Notes: generated from the sequence alone by a model not told the origin. 64,000 nt of DNA from Candidatus Aminicenantota bacterium (GCA_011772495.1 WVZL01000007.1:101464-165463); one strand, 5' to 3'; counted from the stretch's first letter, positions 53,631 through 63,706 are shown. Numbers and translations: made by a program.

Positions 53631-54824
53631 TTAAGACTCTGCTGGCTTTGCTCCTTCAAAATCCTGGAAGCGACGTAGAATTAAAACTAAAGCTATGATT
53701 CCATACCCGAAAAAGTAGATTCCCATGAGGATGAAAGCTATCGAGAGGGAGAATGAATCCGCCAGTTTACCGAAAGCCGGAGAAAGAATCACAAAAGACA
53801 GGCTTCCGGCCATGTTCGCCACGGACAAAACTGTGGCTCTAACTTCTGACTTGATGAGGCGGTTCAGGTAATCCATGAGTAAAGGGAAAGCGTAGCCCCA
53901 CAAGAAAGCGTTGAGAAGTATCAAGGGAATCAATAAAAAGGTCTTGAAGATTCCGAGCAGTATAAAGGTAGGAGCAATGAGCAGTAGAATTAGAAATGAT
54001 CTTCTCTCTCCGAACATCTTTTCCAGGTCCTGGGCTTTCCTGGAGCCGAAGCCGCTGGCTAATTGAAAGGCAGCAAACAGGATGCCAAAATACCCGATAC
54101 TTATCCCGATGGATTCGTAGTACAGAAAGTAAGCCCAGACACCGACAACCCCGGTACTCATAATCATGGCCGCGTAGAATATGAGCAACCTCAACTGCGG
54201 ATGGGCGAAGCTGAATCGGCAGATCCTCAGGATGTCCATCAATGGATTTTGTGCTTTTAGCTTTTTCCGCTCGGGTTCGATCAAGGAAAGAGCAAACGGA
54301 AGCATCAATGAGCTGGTAGCGATGTTAATATAGAAAGGCAGGCGCAGGAATACTAAGGCGAAAAGCCCTCCCAGGATAGAAGCCAGGGCTGTACCTATCC
54401 GGGTGTAATAGAATGATCTCCCCTCGAATTTCTTGTATTCAGACTCTTCATTCAATTGAATCAGCGTGTCGTAGATCAGGGCTGAATCACAACCTGACCG
54501 CATACTGTTGGCTAAAGCGATGATGAATTCGGCCACGATGAAGGAGAGAAAGGTATGGGTAAGGGCGTACACTGCCAGGCCGACCGGCATGAAAATTGCA
54601 CCCAGCACCATTGTTTTCTTCCGACCGATGACATCAGCCAGGTAGCCGGAGGGAATTTCAAGAATCAGGATCGAAAGGGCATAGGCTGCCTGGATAGTGA
54701 AGATCTGGGTTGAGTTGAGGTTGTTGGATTCATAATAGGGAATCAATATCGGGATGATCAGATAGAACTCACCCAGGAACTTGTAGAAATAGATCTTCCA
54801 GAGATTTGTCCTGATGTTTGTCAT
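53631..54824 (-). CDS. MFS transporter
   Basis: ATG 54824 (MTNIRTNLWKIYFYKFLGEF) is preferred to an upstream in-frame start at 54866. The 397-residue protein has twelve hydrophobic helices and the MFS loop 2-3 motif in modified form (GYLADVIGRKKTMVLG, about 61-76). The motif is repeated loosely in the second half. The subgroup cannot be named with confidence; sugar or drug transport are the usual options. No linked gene gives a substrate. Confidence 0.88.
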   Translation of the reverse strand: MTNIRTNLWKIYFYKFLGEFYLIIPILIPYYESNNLNSTQIFTIQAAYALSILILEIPSGYLADVIGRKKTMVLGAIFMPVGLAVYALTHTFLSFIVAEFIIALANSMRSGCDSALIYDTLIQLNEESEYKKFEGRSFYYTRIGTALASILGGLFALVFLRLPFYINIATSSLMLPFALSLIEPERKKLKAQNPLMDILRICRFSFAHPQLRLLIFYAAMIMSTGVVGVWAYFLYYESIGISIGYFGILFAAFQLASGFGSRKAQDLEKMFGERRSFLILLLIAPTFILLGIFKTFLLIPLILLNAFLWGYAFPLLMDYLNRLIKSEVRATVLSVANMAGSLSFVILSPAFGKLADSFSLSIAFILMGIYFFGYGIIALVLILRRFQDFEGAKPAES

Positions 54825-55002
54825 TTTTCCATCATTTAAAAAATTGATAGTATTACAAAAACGCAATCCAAAGCAAAGAAAATGTTAGGGGAGATTCATC
54901 GCTCATCTAAGATCGAATGATATCTTAGCTACAAATCTTGATGGTTTTAATGATCTGGAGATTGATATAGAGGAAATAGGGATGAGGCTGGGTTTGAACG
55001 TT

Positions 55003-57138
55003 CTATTTCTGCTGTTTAACTGTCCCGATCGCCCAAGCTGCTGCTTTTCTTAGCACATTTCTCGGAGATTTCATTTTTACTGCCTTTTCCAGGAAGGGAA
55101 GTTGTGATTGATCGCCGCATTTCCCTATTGATCTCAAAGCTTCGGCCTGGGCCATGTAGCTGTCATCTTTTTCAAATTGCTCCTTAAAAAAGAGAATGAA
55201 TTCAGGGTTTTTATAATCTCCAAGAATTCTTAAGGCAGTTGTTCTGACTTTTGAATTTTTATCCGTGGTCATGTTTTTATACAGATCAACATGCTCCCTC
55301 TGTTTAAGCTTTCCCAAGGTTTCGAGAGCGCTTCTTCTCACGGCCCAGAATTCATCTTCCTGAGCGCTATGGATCAAGCTGTTTACAGCACAGGTGTTGT
55401 CTTTAAATCGTGCTAGCTGTGAGGCGGCCCAGCTCCTGCCGATAACATCATCATTTTTGAGTTGATAGAGGAGTTCTTCCAGGCTTTTATCGAACCTCAA
55501 TTCCTTCAAGAGGTAATTCCCTTCATCAAACCTAACCAGGAGAGGCTTCTCTTTCACAGAAAGTTCGAACACCTGTTCTTTCTGTTTTATCCATACTTTT
55601 TTTGATGTTTTTTCTTCCGGAGTGACAACTCCTATTATCACCGGCATCTTATAGACCGGAATGCCTATAGATGTATCCTGCGTTTGAATCACCTTCAGTT
55701 TGAGTTTTTGGCTTTGTTCATCCCAGCTGTAGCTGATATCAAAGACCGGATGTCCTGGCTTAAGAATAAACTGCTCGAAAAACCAGTCAAGGTTCTGACC
55801 TGTCACATCTTTTACAGCGACCATAAAATCATGGGTGTCAACGGCCTGAAACTCATGTTTATGCAAGAAGTGTCGAAGAGTTCTGAAGAAAGGTTTATCT
55901 CCCATGATGAAGCGTAACATGTGGAGAACAGCAGCCCCTTTGGGATAAGTGTGACTGTCAAAGTTGTCTTGCGGTCGGTCATAACGGTCAAAAACAATGG
56001 GACGCATGTATTCTGTATGGGCCTCCCTTAAGTACTGGTTCTTTTTCCTGAGCAGATCATAGGCCCCTTCATCTTCTCCCTTATCATAACGGGTGTAAAG
56101 ATAATCGGAATAGGTACCAAAGCTTTCGTTTAACCAGGTATGTGCCCAGGACCGCAAGGTGATGAGGTCTCCCCACCACTGGTGAGCGACTTCATGGGCA
56201 ATGACTGTCTCCCAGGAAAAATCCTGCTCTGCTCTTTTATCGTGGATGACTTGTTCACCGAGGACTGTAGCTGAGGTGGCTTCAGCGCCTCCTCCTTGCC
56301 GAGGTGTGGTGACTTGGTCATATTTTGCCCAGGGATATTCATATCCGAAAAGTTTATTGAAGAAATCAATCATGGAGGGAGTTTTCTTAAATATCCATCG
56401 GGCATCCTCCACATCTTTCTCATAGACCCAGTAGTTCACCGGCAGCGAACCGAGAGTGTCTTGGATAATTTCAAAAGGACCGATAGCCAGCATGAAAAGA
56501 TAGGTGGAATGGGGAAGCTCCTGCGACCAATGGTAGGTTTTAGTGCTGTTCTTTATGTCCTCTTTTACGCTGACCAGCCTCCCGTTTGAAAGCACTCTGT
56601 AATCATCCTGAACGGTTACGATCAGCTCATTGGTCACTTTATCATGAGGATAGTCATAACAGGGGAACCAGTGATGAGCATATTCGGGCCAGGAGACTGT
56701 CGATACCATCTTGGGATTAGTGGGTTTTTCGTCATCGAAAAAAAGCCCGTGTTTTGGATCCTGGGCGTGGTATTTTACGGTGAAGGTCGCAGTCTCACCA
56801 TAGCCGTAAGCTCTGGAAAGCTGGACAGTGAGATGCCTGTCTGTTTGTTTAAATTCAAGGGGGTGGTTCTGTGAGTTCGCAACAGCGGTCACAACTAATT
56901 CCTCTGCATCCAGGACGCATTCTTGGAAGTCATCTTTTAATGGAATCAATGTCACTCTGTTTTCTCCCCAGAAATACTTCTTATCTAAATCAAAGGTAAG
57001 AGTTATGCGGTAGTGCTGGGCATCGTAATCATGGCTCCTTTCATAGGTGAGTGGTCTCTGGTAGACATCGATTTTTTGGGCCTGCAGCCAACAAGAAAAT
57101 GAAACCAGTATTAATAATACGGCGAAGGATTTTTTCAT
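55003..57138 (-). CDS. Secreted M1-family aminopeptidase with HEAT repeats
   Basis: The 711-residue protein has a signal peptide (about 1-20), an N-terminal beta-sandwich, then the M1 catalytic region: exopeptidase motif GGGAEATS (282-289), HEVAH (315-319) and third ligand Glu338. The C-terminal 150 residues are HEAT-like helices (DDVIGRSWAASQLARF, DEFWAVRRSALETLGKL). M1 enzymes remove N-terminal residues from peptides. It begins 21 bp after the stop of an M24 peptidase gene, so both are probably made from one mRNA and degrade peptides outside the cytoplasm. Confidence 0.93.
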   Translation of the reverse strand: MKKSFAVLLILVSFSCWLQAQKIDVYQRPLTYERSHDYDAQHYRITLTFDLDKKYFWGENRVTLIPLKDDFQECVLDAEELVVTAVANSQNHPLEFKQTDRHLTVQLSRAYGYGETATFTVKYHAQDPKHGLFFDDEKPTNPKMVSTVSWPEYAHHWFPCYDYPHDKVTNELIVTVQDDYRVLSNGRLVSVKEDIKNSTKTYHWSQELPHSTYLFMLAIGPFEIIQDTLGSLPVNYWVYEKDVEDARWIFKKTPSMIDFFNKLFGYEYPWAKYDQVTTPRQGGGAEATSATVLGEQVIHDKRAEQDFSWETVIAHEVAHQWWGDLITLRSWAHTWLNESFGTYSDYLYTRYDKGEDEGAYDLLRKKNQYLREAHTEYMRPIVFDRYDRPQDNFDSHTYPKGAAVLHMLRFIMGDKPFFRTLRHFLHKHEFQAVDTHDFMVAVKDVTGQNLDWFFEQFILKPGHPVFDISYSWDEQSQKLKLKVIQTQDTSIGIPVYKMPVIIGVVTPEEKTSKKVWIKQKEQVFELSVKEKPLLVRFDEGNYLLKELRFDKSLEELLYQLKNDDVIGRSWAASQLARFKDNTCAVNSLIHSAQEDEFWAVRRSALETLGKLKQREHVDLYKNMTTDKNSKVRTTALRILGDYKNPEFILFFKEQFEKDDSYMAQAEALRSIGKCGDQSQLPFLEKAVKMKSPRNVLRKAAAWAIGTVKQQK

Positions 57139-57159
57139 GATTCAGCTCCTGGTGAGAGA

Positions 57160-58524
57160 TTATTTCTTTTTCATGTAGGCTTCAATCTCGTCCACTGCCC
57201 TTGGAATTCCCTGCGAGAGATTTTCATACCCGTCTTTTGTGATCACCACTGTGTCCTCAAGTCGGATTCCCATTTCTTCCTCAGGGTAAGGCAAGTTAAT
57301 ATCGCAGGCAAAGACGAAGCCTGGACGCAGAACTTCATCCGGGCCAGAAAAAGTTCCAACGGGATCATGGGTCGCCAGTCCGATGGAATGGTTGTATCCG
57401 CCGTAACGGATTAATCCTCGAAATTTCGGATCTGTATGGTCGTATCCCTGCTCGATAAGGTATTGCTTGATTTTTTCCCCCACCTCCTTGAGCGAAATGC
57501 CCGGCCGATAATTTTGCAGGCAGGTTTTCCGGATGCCGTAGGCCATCCTGTACAATTCTTCCTGTCTCGGCGAGAACTTCCCGTTAGCGGGGAAAGTGGA
57601 TGATATATCCGCATTGTAGTATCCGAAGTCTGGACCCGCATCCAGGATGATAAAATCCCCGTTTGCCAGTGTTCTGTCATGCTTGTGATAATGGCCGAAA
57701 GCGTGGTTGGGACCTGACATCAGGATGACATAAAAAGCTAGTTCTTGGGCTCGTTCTTTTTTACAGGTGTATTCAAACAGAGCGGCCAGTTCCTTTTCTG
57801 TGATTCCAGGCCGGGTAGATTTCATGACTGCCAGATGGGCCTTAACACCAATCCTGGCTGCCTGGCGGAGGAGTTCAACTTCTGAGGGAGATTTTATTTT
57901 ACGGAGGTCCCAGACAAGGGGAGAACAGTCTTTTACTGTGACTTGAGGGAATCTCTCTTTCAAGAGTTTTACCAGTTGTAGCTCCCGGGTGAGCCTTCCA
58001 TCCCATGTGTTCATGGTCATCGTGTTCTGTAGAGTTCGGAATTTTTCGTTGGTGTTTTCCCGGCTCAATTCCTCGGGCCTGAACATCGTGTATAAAATAT
58101 GGGTTTGAAGACTCAGCCTTGCTAGGTGTGCCGAAAGTCGGTCGAGGGGAAAGACCTTGTCTATTCCAGTCACTTCCTTAGGATTTCGCACCAGATCCAA
58201 GGGTATACCTTCTGCCCGAGCCTCATTTTCACTGATGGAGTAAAAGAGAACACTTTCTTTATGCAGTCCGTCCACGATAAGAACAGCATTGGGGATTTCC
58301 ACGCCGCTGAAATAATAGAAATCGTTGTTTTGGAAAAATTGTTTATCCGCTGTCGGAGTGGTTGCTCCAAGAATAATGGCTGCCCCGTCTTGAATCTTTT
58401 CCATAAATTTTGCCCGCCTCGCTGCATATTCCGATTTATCAAGGATACCTTCTGCACTGGCAAAATGTAGAGAAATGAGTATCAATATAATCGCCAACGA
58501 CGACCAAATTATCTTCTTCATCAT
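57160..58524 (-). CDS. Secreted aminopeptidase P-family (M24B) protein
   Basis: The 454-residue protein has a signal peptide (about 1-24) and the two-domain M24B layout. Metal ligands: ILDAGPDFGYYNADISSTFP gives two Asp, GLATHDPVG gives His, and MGIRLEDTVVIT gives Glu. The other Glu ligand, usually in IEPG, is Asp in FACDINL; a similar change occurs in a known subgroup, so activity is still likely. Role: release of the residue before proline. It is upstream of the M1 aminopeptidase gene in the same operon. An N-terminally missing homologue lies at 1-336. Confidence 0.92.
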   Translation of the reverse strand: MMKKIIWSSLAIILILISLHFASAEGILDKSEYAARRAKFMEKIQDGAAIILGATTPTADKQFFQNNDFYYFSGVEIPNAVLIVDGLHKESVLFYSISENEARAEGIPLDLVRNPKEVTGIDKVFPLDRLSAHLARLSLQTHILYTMFRPEELSRENTNEKFRTLQNTMTMNTWDGRLTRELQLVKLLKERFPQVTVKDCSPLVWDLRKIKSPSEVELLRQAARIGVKAHLAVMKSTRPGITEKELAALFEYTCKKERAQELAFYVILMSGPNHAFGHYHKHDRTLANGDFIILDAGPDFGYYNADISSTFPANGKFSPRQEELYRMAYGIRKTCLQNYRPGISLKEVGEKIKQYLIEQGYDHTDPKFRGLIRYGGYNHSIGLATHDPVGTFSGPDEVLRPGFVFACDINLPYPEEEMGIRLEDTVVITKDGYENLSQGIPRAVDEIEAYMKKK

Positions 58525-58782
58525 TCACCTCCAACTCACTCTTGGCCATTTTTTTGGCCCTTATTCCTAATACCCAATATCATAGTGGAATGGCTCAATC
58601 AATCAAAAAAAATAAAATAATGGGATTAGGCTTTCAGATTTAATAATACACAATCCTAGAATTATCGGGAAATAATAGGGAAATCAATCTCCTTTTTTGA
58701 ATTTCGGTGAGAGATTCGGAAATAAATATTGTGTCCCCTGCATTCAAGATGGAGACCTCCCCCCCAATTTTTTTCCTGATAT

Positions 58783-59667
58783 TTACCTTCTGTTTCCGCC
58801 TCCCACGTAAAGGACTTGCCCGGTTATCCAGTCAGCCTGTTCAGAAGCGAAAAAGATGACAGCCTGGGCAATATCCTCGGGCTTGCCAATCCGCCGGAGA
58901 GGGTAGGTCTCGACAAGGCTTTTTTCCAATTCAGCATTTATCCATCCAGTTTGGACTGCCCCTGGTGATATGACATTGACGGTTATTCCGTAGGGTCCTA
59001 ATTCGATGGCCGCAGCACGAGTGTAGCTTTCTGTGGCATATTTACTTGCTCCATAGGAGATTGCAGAAGGGTGGGCATAGGCACCATCCGTACTGATATT
59101 GATGATTCGTCCCCAGTTCGCTTTCCTGGATAGGTAACGCCTCGTGTATTCTTTAATCATGAGGGCCACAGCCCGACAGTTCACGGCAAAGTGTTCATCA
59201 TGAGAATTTGCAGTTATGGTTGCAATGGGAAATTCATCCACAAATAAAGGATCTTTACTTATTTCTTCGGGGGGAATAAAGCTATCGCACTTTCCGTGCG
59301 CAGCATTGTTGACTAAAATGTCAACTTTTCCAAATTCCTCTTCTGCTTTATCAAACATTCTTGTGATATTACCCGGGTCAGCTAAATCTGTTTCCCAGGC
59401 ATAGCATTTGCCACCAAGCTCATGGATTGTCTTTACGGCTTCATCAGCAGATTTCGCCTGCATCTTATGGTAATAGGCTCTGCCTGGTACAGTGGCACCT
59501 TTGGCTTCCTCTTCGCTCACACCACCATATTCAGAGGGTGATAAACTCAGATAAGTCATAAAAACCTTGGCCCCTTCTCCTGCTAACGCTGTTGAGATCG
59601 CGGCACCAATCCCATGGTTTGCCCCGGTCACGATCGCCACTTTATCCTTAAGCTTGGTATCTATCAT
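58783..59667 (-). CDS. SDR-family oxidoreductase
   Basis: The ATG follows aaggaggaacagat. The 294-residue protein has a classical short-chain dehydrogenase pattern: TGANHGIG (14-21), NNAAHG, catalytic Ser in INISTDG, YGASK (YxxxK), and a C-terminal GQVLYVGGGNRR. An insertion of about 30 residues follows the second strand (EYGGVSEEEAKGATVPGRAYYH). Substrate and cofactor (NAD or NADP) are not evident. Upstream and downstream gaps suggest that it stands alone. Confidence 0.92.
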   Translation of the reverse strand: MIDTKLKDKVAIVTGANHGIGAAISTALAGEGAKVFMTYLSLSPSEYGGVSEEEAKGATVPGRAYYHKMQAKSADEAVKTIHELGGKCYAWETDLADPGNITRMFDKAEEEFGKVDILVNNAAHGKCDSFIPPEEISKDPLFVDEFPIATITANSHDEHFAVNCRAVALMIKEYTRRYLSRKANWGRIINISTDGAYAHPSAISYGASKYATESYTRAAAIELGPYGITVNVISPGAVQTGWINAELEKSLVETYPLRRIGKPEDIAQAVIFFASEQADWITGQVLYVGGGNRR

Positions 59668-59761
59668 ATCTGTTCCTCCTTTATTACATTCCTGTCAGAT
59701 ATTACTTTCCTTAATAACTATACTGCCTTTATTAATTTTTACTTTTCTGGGTTGTCCGGTT

Positions 59762-60571
59762 TTATTCCTGATGATATTTCAGGACTATTATTTCCACCTC
59801 GTCTTTCAAGTCCTTTTTATTGATTGATATGAAACTTTTATCATGTCTCCTAACATTTTTGAATTTTTTTACAAAATTCTTTTCATCGGAGAATGGAAGC
59901 TCTCTTTTCAAGTTATCGGTCTTATAATGCATTGGAATTGCGATTCTGGGATCGAGCTGTTCGACAATCTTTTTTGCGGTTTGGGAATCGATAGTGTAAC
60001 GTTCATCGACCGGTATCATCAGAACATCCACTTTGCCGATGGCGTCAATTTGTTCTTGTTCAAGGACATGACCGAGATCGCCGAGGTGAACTACCTTCAA
60101 TCCATTGAGATCAAGACAGACAATACCGTTTGCTCCATCGATAGCTCCATTTTGGTCGTCGTGGTAGGAAGGAACAGTCCAGAAAGTCAATGATTTTCCC
60201 TCGAATTTTCTCGTAATTTTTCCACTGACTTTTGTCGTTTTTCCTTTTTTATGGAGAATAAATTCATTCCTGTCTCCTGAGGCGAGATACGCCTGGTCTA
60301 CATTAATTCCTTCAAAGTAATTATGGTCGCGGGCGTTGTGAGACACAAATGCATAATCGGTTTTCTCTTTTGGTAAGGAATATTTATTTTTTGGTGAGGC
60401 ATACTCGAAAAAATCTGGATAAAAAGGATCAAGGACAATTCTTTTCCCAGCAAAGCTTATCTCAAAACATGATCGTCCATAATACATTACTAATATTTCC
60501 TCATTTTTTTCCTGCGCTAGCAAAGGGATTAGTAATAGTAAAATCATTGCAGCACTTATGATCTTTTTCAC
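59762..60571 (-). CDS. Secreted metallo-beta-lactamase-fold hydrolase (UlaG-like)
   Basis: GTG 60571 lies after aaggagg with good spacing and begins the signal peptide (MKKIISAAMILLLLIPLLAQ). The 269-residue protein resembles UlaG-type MBL proteins: GRSCFEISFAGKRIVLDPFYP (about 29-49), SHNARDHNYF in place of the usual HxHxDH, SYHDD, and LGDLGH. The HxHxDH motif is SHNARDH, with the first His replaced by Ser and the second region shifted. So the metal site may be altered. Function is unknown, periplasmic. Confidence 0.82.
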   Translation of the reverse strand: MKKIISAAMILLLLIPLLAQEKNEEILVMYYGRSCFEISFAGKRIVLDPFYPDFFEYASPKNKYSLPKEKTDYAFVSHNARDHNYFEGINVDQAYLASGDRNEFILHKKGKTTKVSGKITRKFEGKSLTFWTVPSYHDDQNGAIDGANGIVCLDLNGLKVVHLGDLGHVLEQEQIDAIGKVDVLMIPVDERYTIDSQTAKKIVEQLDPRIAIPMHYKTDNLKRELPFSDEKNFVKKFKNVRRHDKSFISINKKDLKDEVEIIVLKYHQE

Positions 60572-60795
60572 AGTATCCTCCTTTTTTTGGCTTAACATTT
60601 TTTTTAGAATATAACGATTCCTCCTTTCTGTGAGCTCAGGTGCTCATTCTTGTGGGAGGAATAATTTCTTTCTTTCTCATCAATTTTGATCAGGCTATAA
60701 AAATTCTAAATGATATGATATATTTGCCTGCTGTATCTTTCAAATAGTTCTGTCTTCGTTTGAATGATAAAAACACTAAGAAAGGAGTTATTAGA

Positions 60796-62067
60796 ATGTT
60801 AATGACAAAGAGAATTTTCTGTCTCGCAGGTGTTTTTATATTAATATTTTTTTCTGGATGCAAGGGGCCGGAGAGGGAAGTGCCGGAAGACCTCACCAAA
60901 AAGGAACTTCTGGGAAAAAAGTTATTTTTTGACGCAAATCTTTCCACTCCGCCTGGGCAGGCGTGTGCCTTTTGCCATGGCCCTCAAGCCGGCTTTACCG
61001 GACCTGATTCAAGAGTGAACAGCGCAGGATCAGTCTATGAAGGGGCTGTTTCAGGACGTTTTGGAAACCGCAAGCCACCCTCTGCCACCTATGCTGGGCT
61101 GAGTCCTGTTTTACATCTAGATGAAGAAGAAGGGATCTTTGTGGGCGGCATGTTCTGGGATGGCAGAGCCACAGGCGAATCGCTGAGTGATCCCCTGGCT
61201 GAGCAAGCCATGGGGCCCTTCTTGAATCCGCTGGAACAGAACAATTTTGATAAAAAAAGCGTGGTGATGAAAGTAAAAAATTCCGACTATGCAGCTCTTT
61301 TCGAGGAAGTCTGGAGACCTGGAGCTTTGGATTGGGAAAATGATATCGAAGGAACATACGAAAGAATCGCCCGCTCCATCGCAGCCTACGAGAGATCCGT
61401 TGAAGTGAGTCCCTACAGTTCCAAGTTTGATGCGTTCTGGCGGGAGGCGAAATTGACGGGCAAAGATGTAGAATCCATCGATGAATCGAATTGGGGAGAC
61501 TACAAGAATTTAGGGTTGGAAGATGATGAAGTGGAAGGACTCATGTTGTTTGTAACCAAAGGCCTGTGTGCAGAATGCCATGTTTTGACACCCGGACCTA
61601 ATGGTGAGCCTCCTGTGTTTACAGATTTCACTTATGATAATCTTGGTGCGCCCAGGAATCCTGAAAACCCGTTCTATTCTATGTCAGAGGAGTGGAATCC
61701 TGAAGGAAGCGATTGGGTGGACAAGGGTTTGGGAGGATATCTCGAGACTACCGAAGAATATGCTCAGTACGCCGCGGAAAACTATGGCAAGCAAAAAGTC
61801 CCCACTCTGCGAAATGTGGATCTAAGGCCGAGCCAAGATTTTGCAAAGGCTTTCTTGCACAACGGCTTTTTTAAGAGTCTCAAGGATGTGGTGCGTTTCT
61901 ATAATACCAGAGATGTGGAGAGTGAGAACTGGCCCCCACCTGAGGTAAGCGTTAACGTGAACACGGATGAGCTAGGGAATCTTGAGCTGACGGATAGAGA
62001 AGAGGACCTCATCGTTCTTTTCATGAAGACTCTCTCTGATGGCTATATTAAATCTAAAGCAAAATAA
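60796..62067 (+). CDS. Di-haem cytochrome c peroxidase-family lipoprotein
   Basis: ATG 60796 lies eight bases after aaaggag. The 423-residue protein has a lipoprotein signal ending in FFSGC. Two CxxCH haem sites are present: CAFCHGP (about residue 56) and CAECHVL (about 260). TPPGQACAFCH and the later PTLRNVDLRPSQDFAKAFLHNG, with KSLKDVVRFYNTRD, match the MauG/cytochrome c peroxidase group. Family role: reduction of hydrogen peroxide or oxidation of protein or small substrates. A lipid-anchored periplasmic location is predicted. Redox partner unknown. Confidence 0.92.
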   Translation: MLMTKRIFCLAGVFILIFFSGCKGPEREVPEDLTKKELLGKKLFFDANLSTPPGQACAFCHGPQAGFTGPDSRVNSAGSVYEGAVSGRFGNRKPPSATYAGLSPVLHLDEEEGIFVGGMFWDGRATGESLSDPLAEQAMGPFLNPLEQNNFDKKSVVMKVKNSDYAALFEEVWRPGALDWENDIEGTYERIARSIAAYERSVEVSPYSSKFDAFWREAKLTGKDVESIDESNWGDYKNLGLEDDEVEGLMLFVTKGLCAECHVLTPGPNGEPPVFTDFTYDNLGAPRNPENPFYSMSEEWNPEGSDWVDKGLGGYLETTEEYAQYAAENYGKQKVPTLRNVDLRPSQDFAKAFLHNGFFKSLKDVVRFYNTRDVESENWPPPEVSVNVNTDELGNLELTDREEDLIVLFMKTLSDGYIKSKAK

Positions 62068-62140
62068 ATCGAAACGCAGACTAAAAGAGCACCGCAGAAC
62101 ATTTTTAATGTGCTGATCCAGGATTGAATTTCTGGTCTTT

Positions 62141-62494
62141 TTATTCCTGAAGGTCATTCCTTATTTTATCCAGGAATGTCTTCGCTTCTGAAGCGTCGAA
62201 CATCTGCCAGAGCTTATCGAGCTTGTCACATGGATACTCGTCACAATGAGCACAGTTTTCGACGTTTTTCTCGAATCCACAGGCTCGGACTTCACAGGCC
62301 TTAGCAAACTTACTGAGTTTTTCCTCTTCGACTAAACAGCCCTCACAGTTAATGTCTTTTGGTTCTAAGGGGAACTCATCTGTTGACCATTGTTCAGCAA
62401 TCTTTTTTCTCTCCTGATCATCATCTTTATGGGTCGCAATATAGGTTGGGCAGTTAAAGCAGTTTAGCCCACAGATGCCGGTCATTCTTTCCAT
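62141..62494 (-). CDS. DUF3795 cysteine-rich protein
   Basis: The 117-residue protein has the DUF3795 pattern: ICGLNCFNCPTYIAT (residues 7-21), CEGCLVEE, ACEVRACGFEKNVENCAHCDEYPCDKL. Ten or so cysteines suggest metal or iron-sulfur binding. The ATG is three bases after the stop of the cysteine hydrolase gene, so the pair is coupled. Function unknown. Confidence 0.9.
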   Translation of the reverse strand: MERMTGICGLNCFNCPTYIATHKDDDQERKKIAEQWSTDEFPLEPKDINCEGCLVEEEKLSKFAKACEVRACGFEKNVENCAHCDEYPCDKLDKLWQMFDASEAKTFLDKIRNDLQE

Positions 62495-62497
62495 CTT

Positions 62498-63106
62498 TCA
62501 ATCCTCTGATTCCTTCAAAAATGTTTCTGTGTCCACCACTCTCGCATAGTAGCGGGAAAGAGAAGCCAGGGTTGAGTAATGGACGTCTTCGGCAGGGATT
62601 TCCCTGTCTTGAAACTTCAACGATCGAGTGGCACAGGCATCGTGCACTACGATACACTCAAAGTCGAAATCGTGGGCAGCCCGGGTAGCTGCCTCCACAC
62701 ACATGTGGGTCATCATGCCGCAGATTGCAAGCCTTTCTATACTGTTTGACCTGAGATAAGCCAATAAATCGGTGTCCTTGAAAGCATTGGCGTGATTCTT
62801 GGAGATCACTTTTTCCGTTTCCAAAGGTTTCACGTGTTCATGAATTTCTCCTCCAGGTTGAGTTTCATGGCGGACATGGATCACCATCAGACCCTTTTGT
62901 CGGAAGTGGTTTAATAATTTACTAGCCTTCAAACTGGCCTCTTCTGGATTTACGAGTGATGATCTCCCGCCCGGAAAATAGAAGTTTTGGATATCGATGA
63001 GTAGCAGGGCAGTCTTAGGATTTTCGTTCTCTTCTAGGAATGCTTTATTCCCGGACAAAAGAGATACAAGGAAAATACAAAGAATCAGAGGAAATAATTT
63101 CTTCAT
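62498..63106 (-). CDS. Secreted isochorismatase-family cysteine hydrolase
   Basis: The 202-residue protein has a signal peptide (about 1-24) and the family triad: Asp in LLIDIQNFYF, a central Lys, and Cys in ICGMMTHMCVEAATRAAHDF (about 128-147). A signal peptide is unusual for this mostly cytoplasmic family. Upstream at 85 bp lies a NosIP-family gene and downstream at 3 bp a DUF3795 gene; all are minus strand. Substrate unknown. It is distinct from the cytoplasmic member at 42013-42606. Confidence 0.9.
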   Translation of the reverse strand: MKKLFPLILCIFLVSLLSGNKAFLEENENPKTALLLIDIQNFYFPGGRSSLVNPEEASLKASKLLNHFRQKGLMVIHVRHETQPGGEIHEHVKPLETEKVISKNHANAFKDTDLLAYLRSNSIERLAICGMMTHMCVEAATRAAHDFDFECIVVHDACATRSLKFQDREIPAEDVHYSTLASLSRYYARVVDTETFLKESED

Positions 63107-63191
63107 TTTTGCCTCTCCTTTTGGGGAGAATATTTAAAATATTCTGTCTTTTCTCTGTACTGATTTTACTTTGTTTCTAACTTCTCTCCAT

Positions 63192-63560
63192 TCATTCAGG
63201 AGCAGTGCTTTTCTTGTTTTTCGTGATAGGAGGAAATTTTCTCCGTTTATCCATTAAGTGATGTAGAGAAAGCCACGGATGGGGAAGAAGCATCCGCGGG
63301 CCAGAATACCTCATGACTGTTCTTATCTTTTTTCTCATGTCGGGCTTATAGCAGTGAACAGGGCATTCGCTGCAGGCACCCTTGGAAGCGCCAAAAGGAC
63401 ATTTTTCCAGACGAGCCAGGGCATATTCTTGAAGCTCCTCGCAATCCCGACATAGATGTTTTCTGGTGGAATGTGCGCCATGACACCAGATGCGAATCAT
63501 GGCTTTCAGAGTCTTCTTCTCGCGCTTGATTCGGGAGCTTTCCGATGACTTTTGATTCAT
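63192..63560 (-). CDS. Nitrous oxide-stimulated promoter family protein
   Basis: The 122-residue protein matches the family named after a nitrous oxide-stimulated promoter (YgbA-like): IKREKKTLKAMIRIWCHGAH near 12-31, CRDCEELQEYALARLEKCPFG near 38-58, then CSECPVHCYKPDMRKKIRTVMRYSGPRML. Six conserved Cys and a His suggest metal binding. Function unknown, though expression is linked to nitrogen oxides in some bacteria. It may form an operon with the two downstream genes. Confidence 0.9.
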   Translation of the reverse strand: MNQKSSESSRIKREKKTLKAMIRIWCHGAHSTRKHLCRDCEELQEYALARLEKCPFGASKGACSECPVHCYKPDMRKKIRTVMRYSGPRMLLPHPWLSLHHLMDKRRKFPPITKNKKSTAPE

Positions 63561-63706
63561 GAATAAGGAATTATATATTCAGGTTTGATTTCATTCAATG
63601 GAAAAGCGGGATTTTAAAGTAAGTCTGAAGACGTTAGGAATATCCCTGAGGAAGGGAGACTTGAAAGAATGAATATTGAGCCATTTATATGCGCTGTACG
63701 TTCAAG

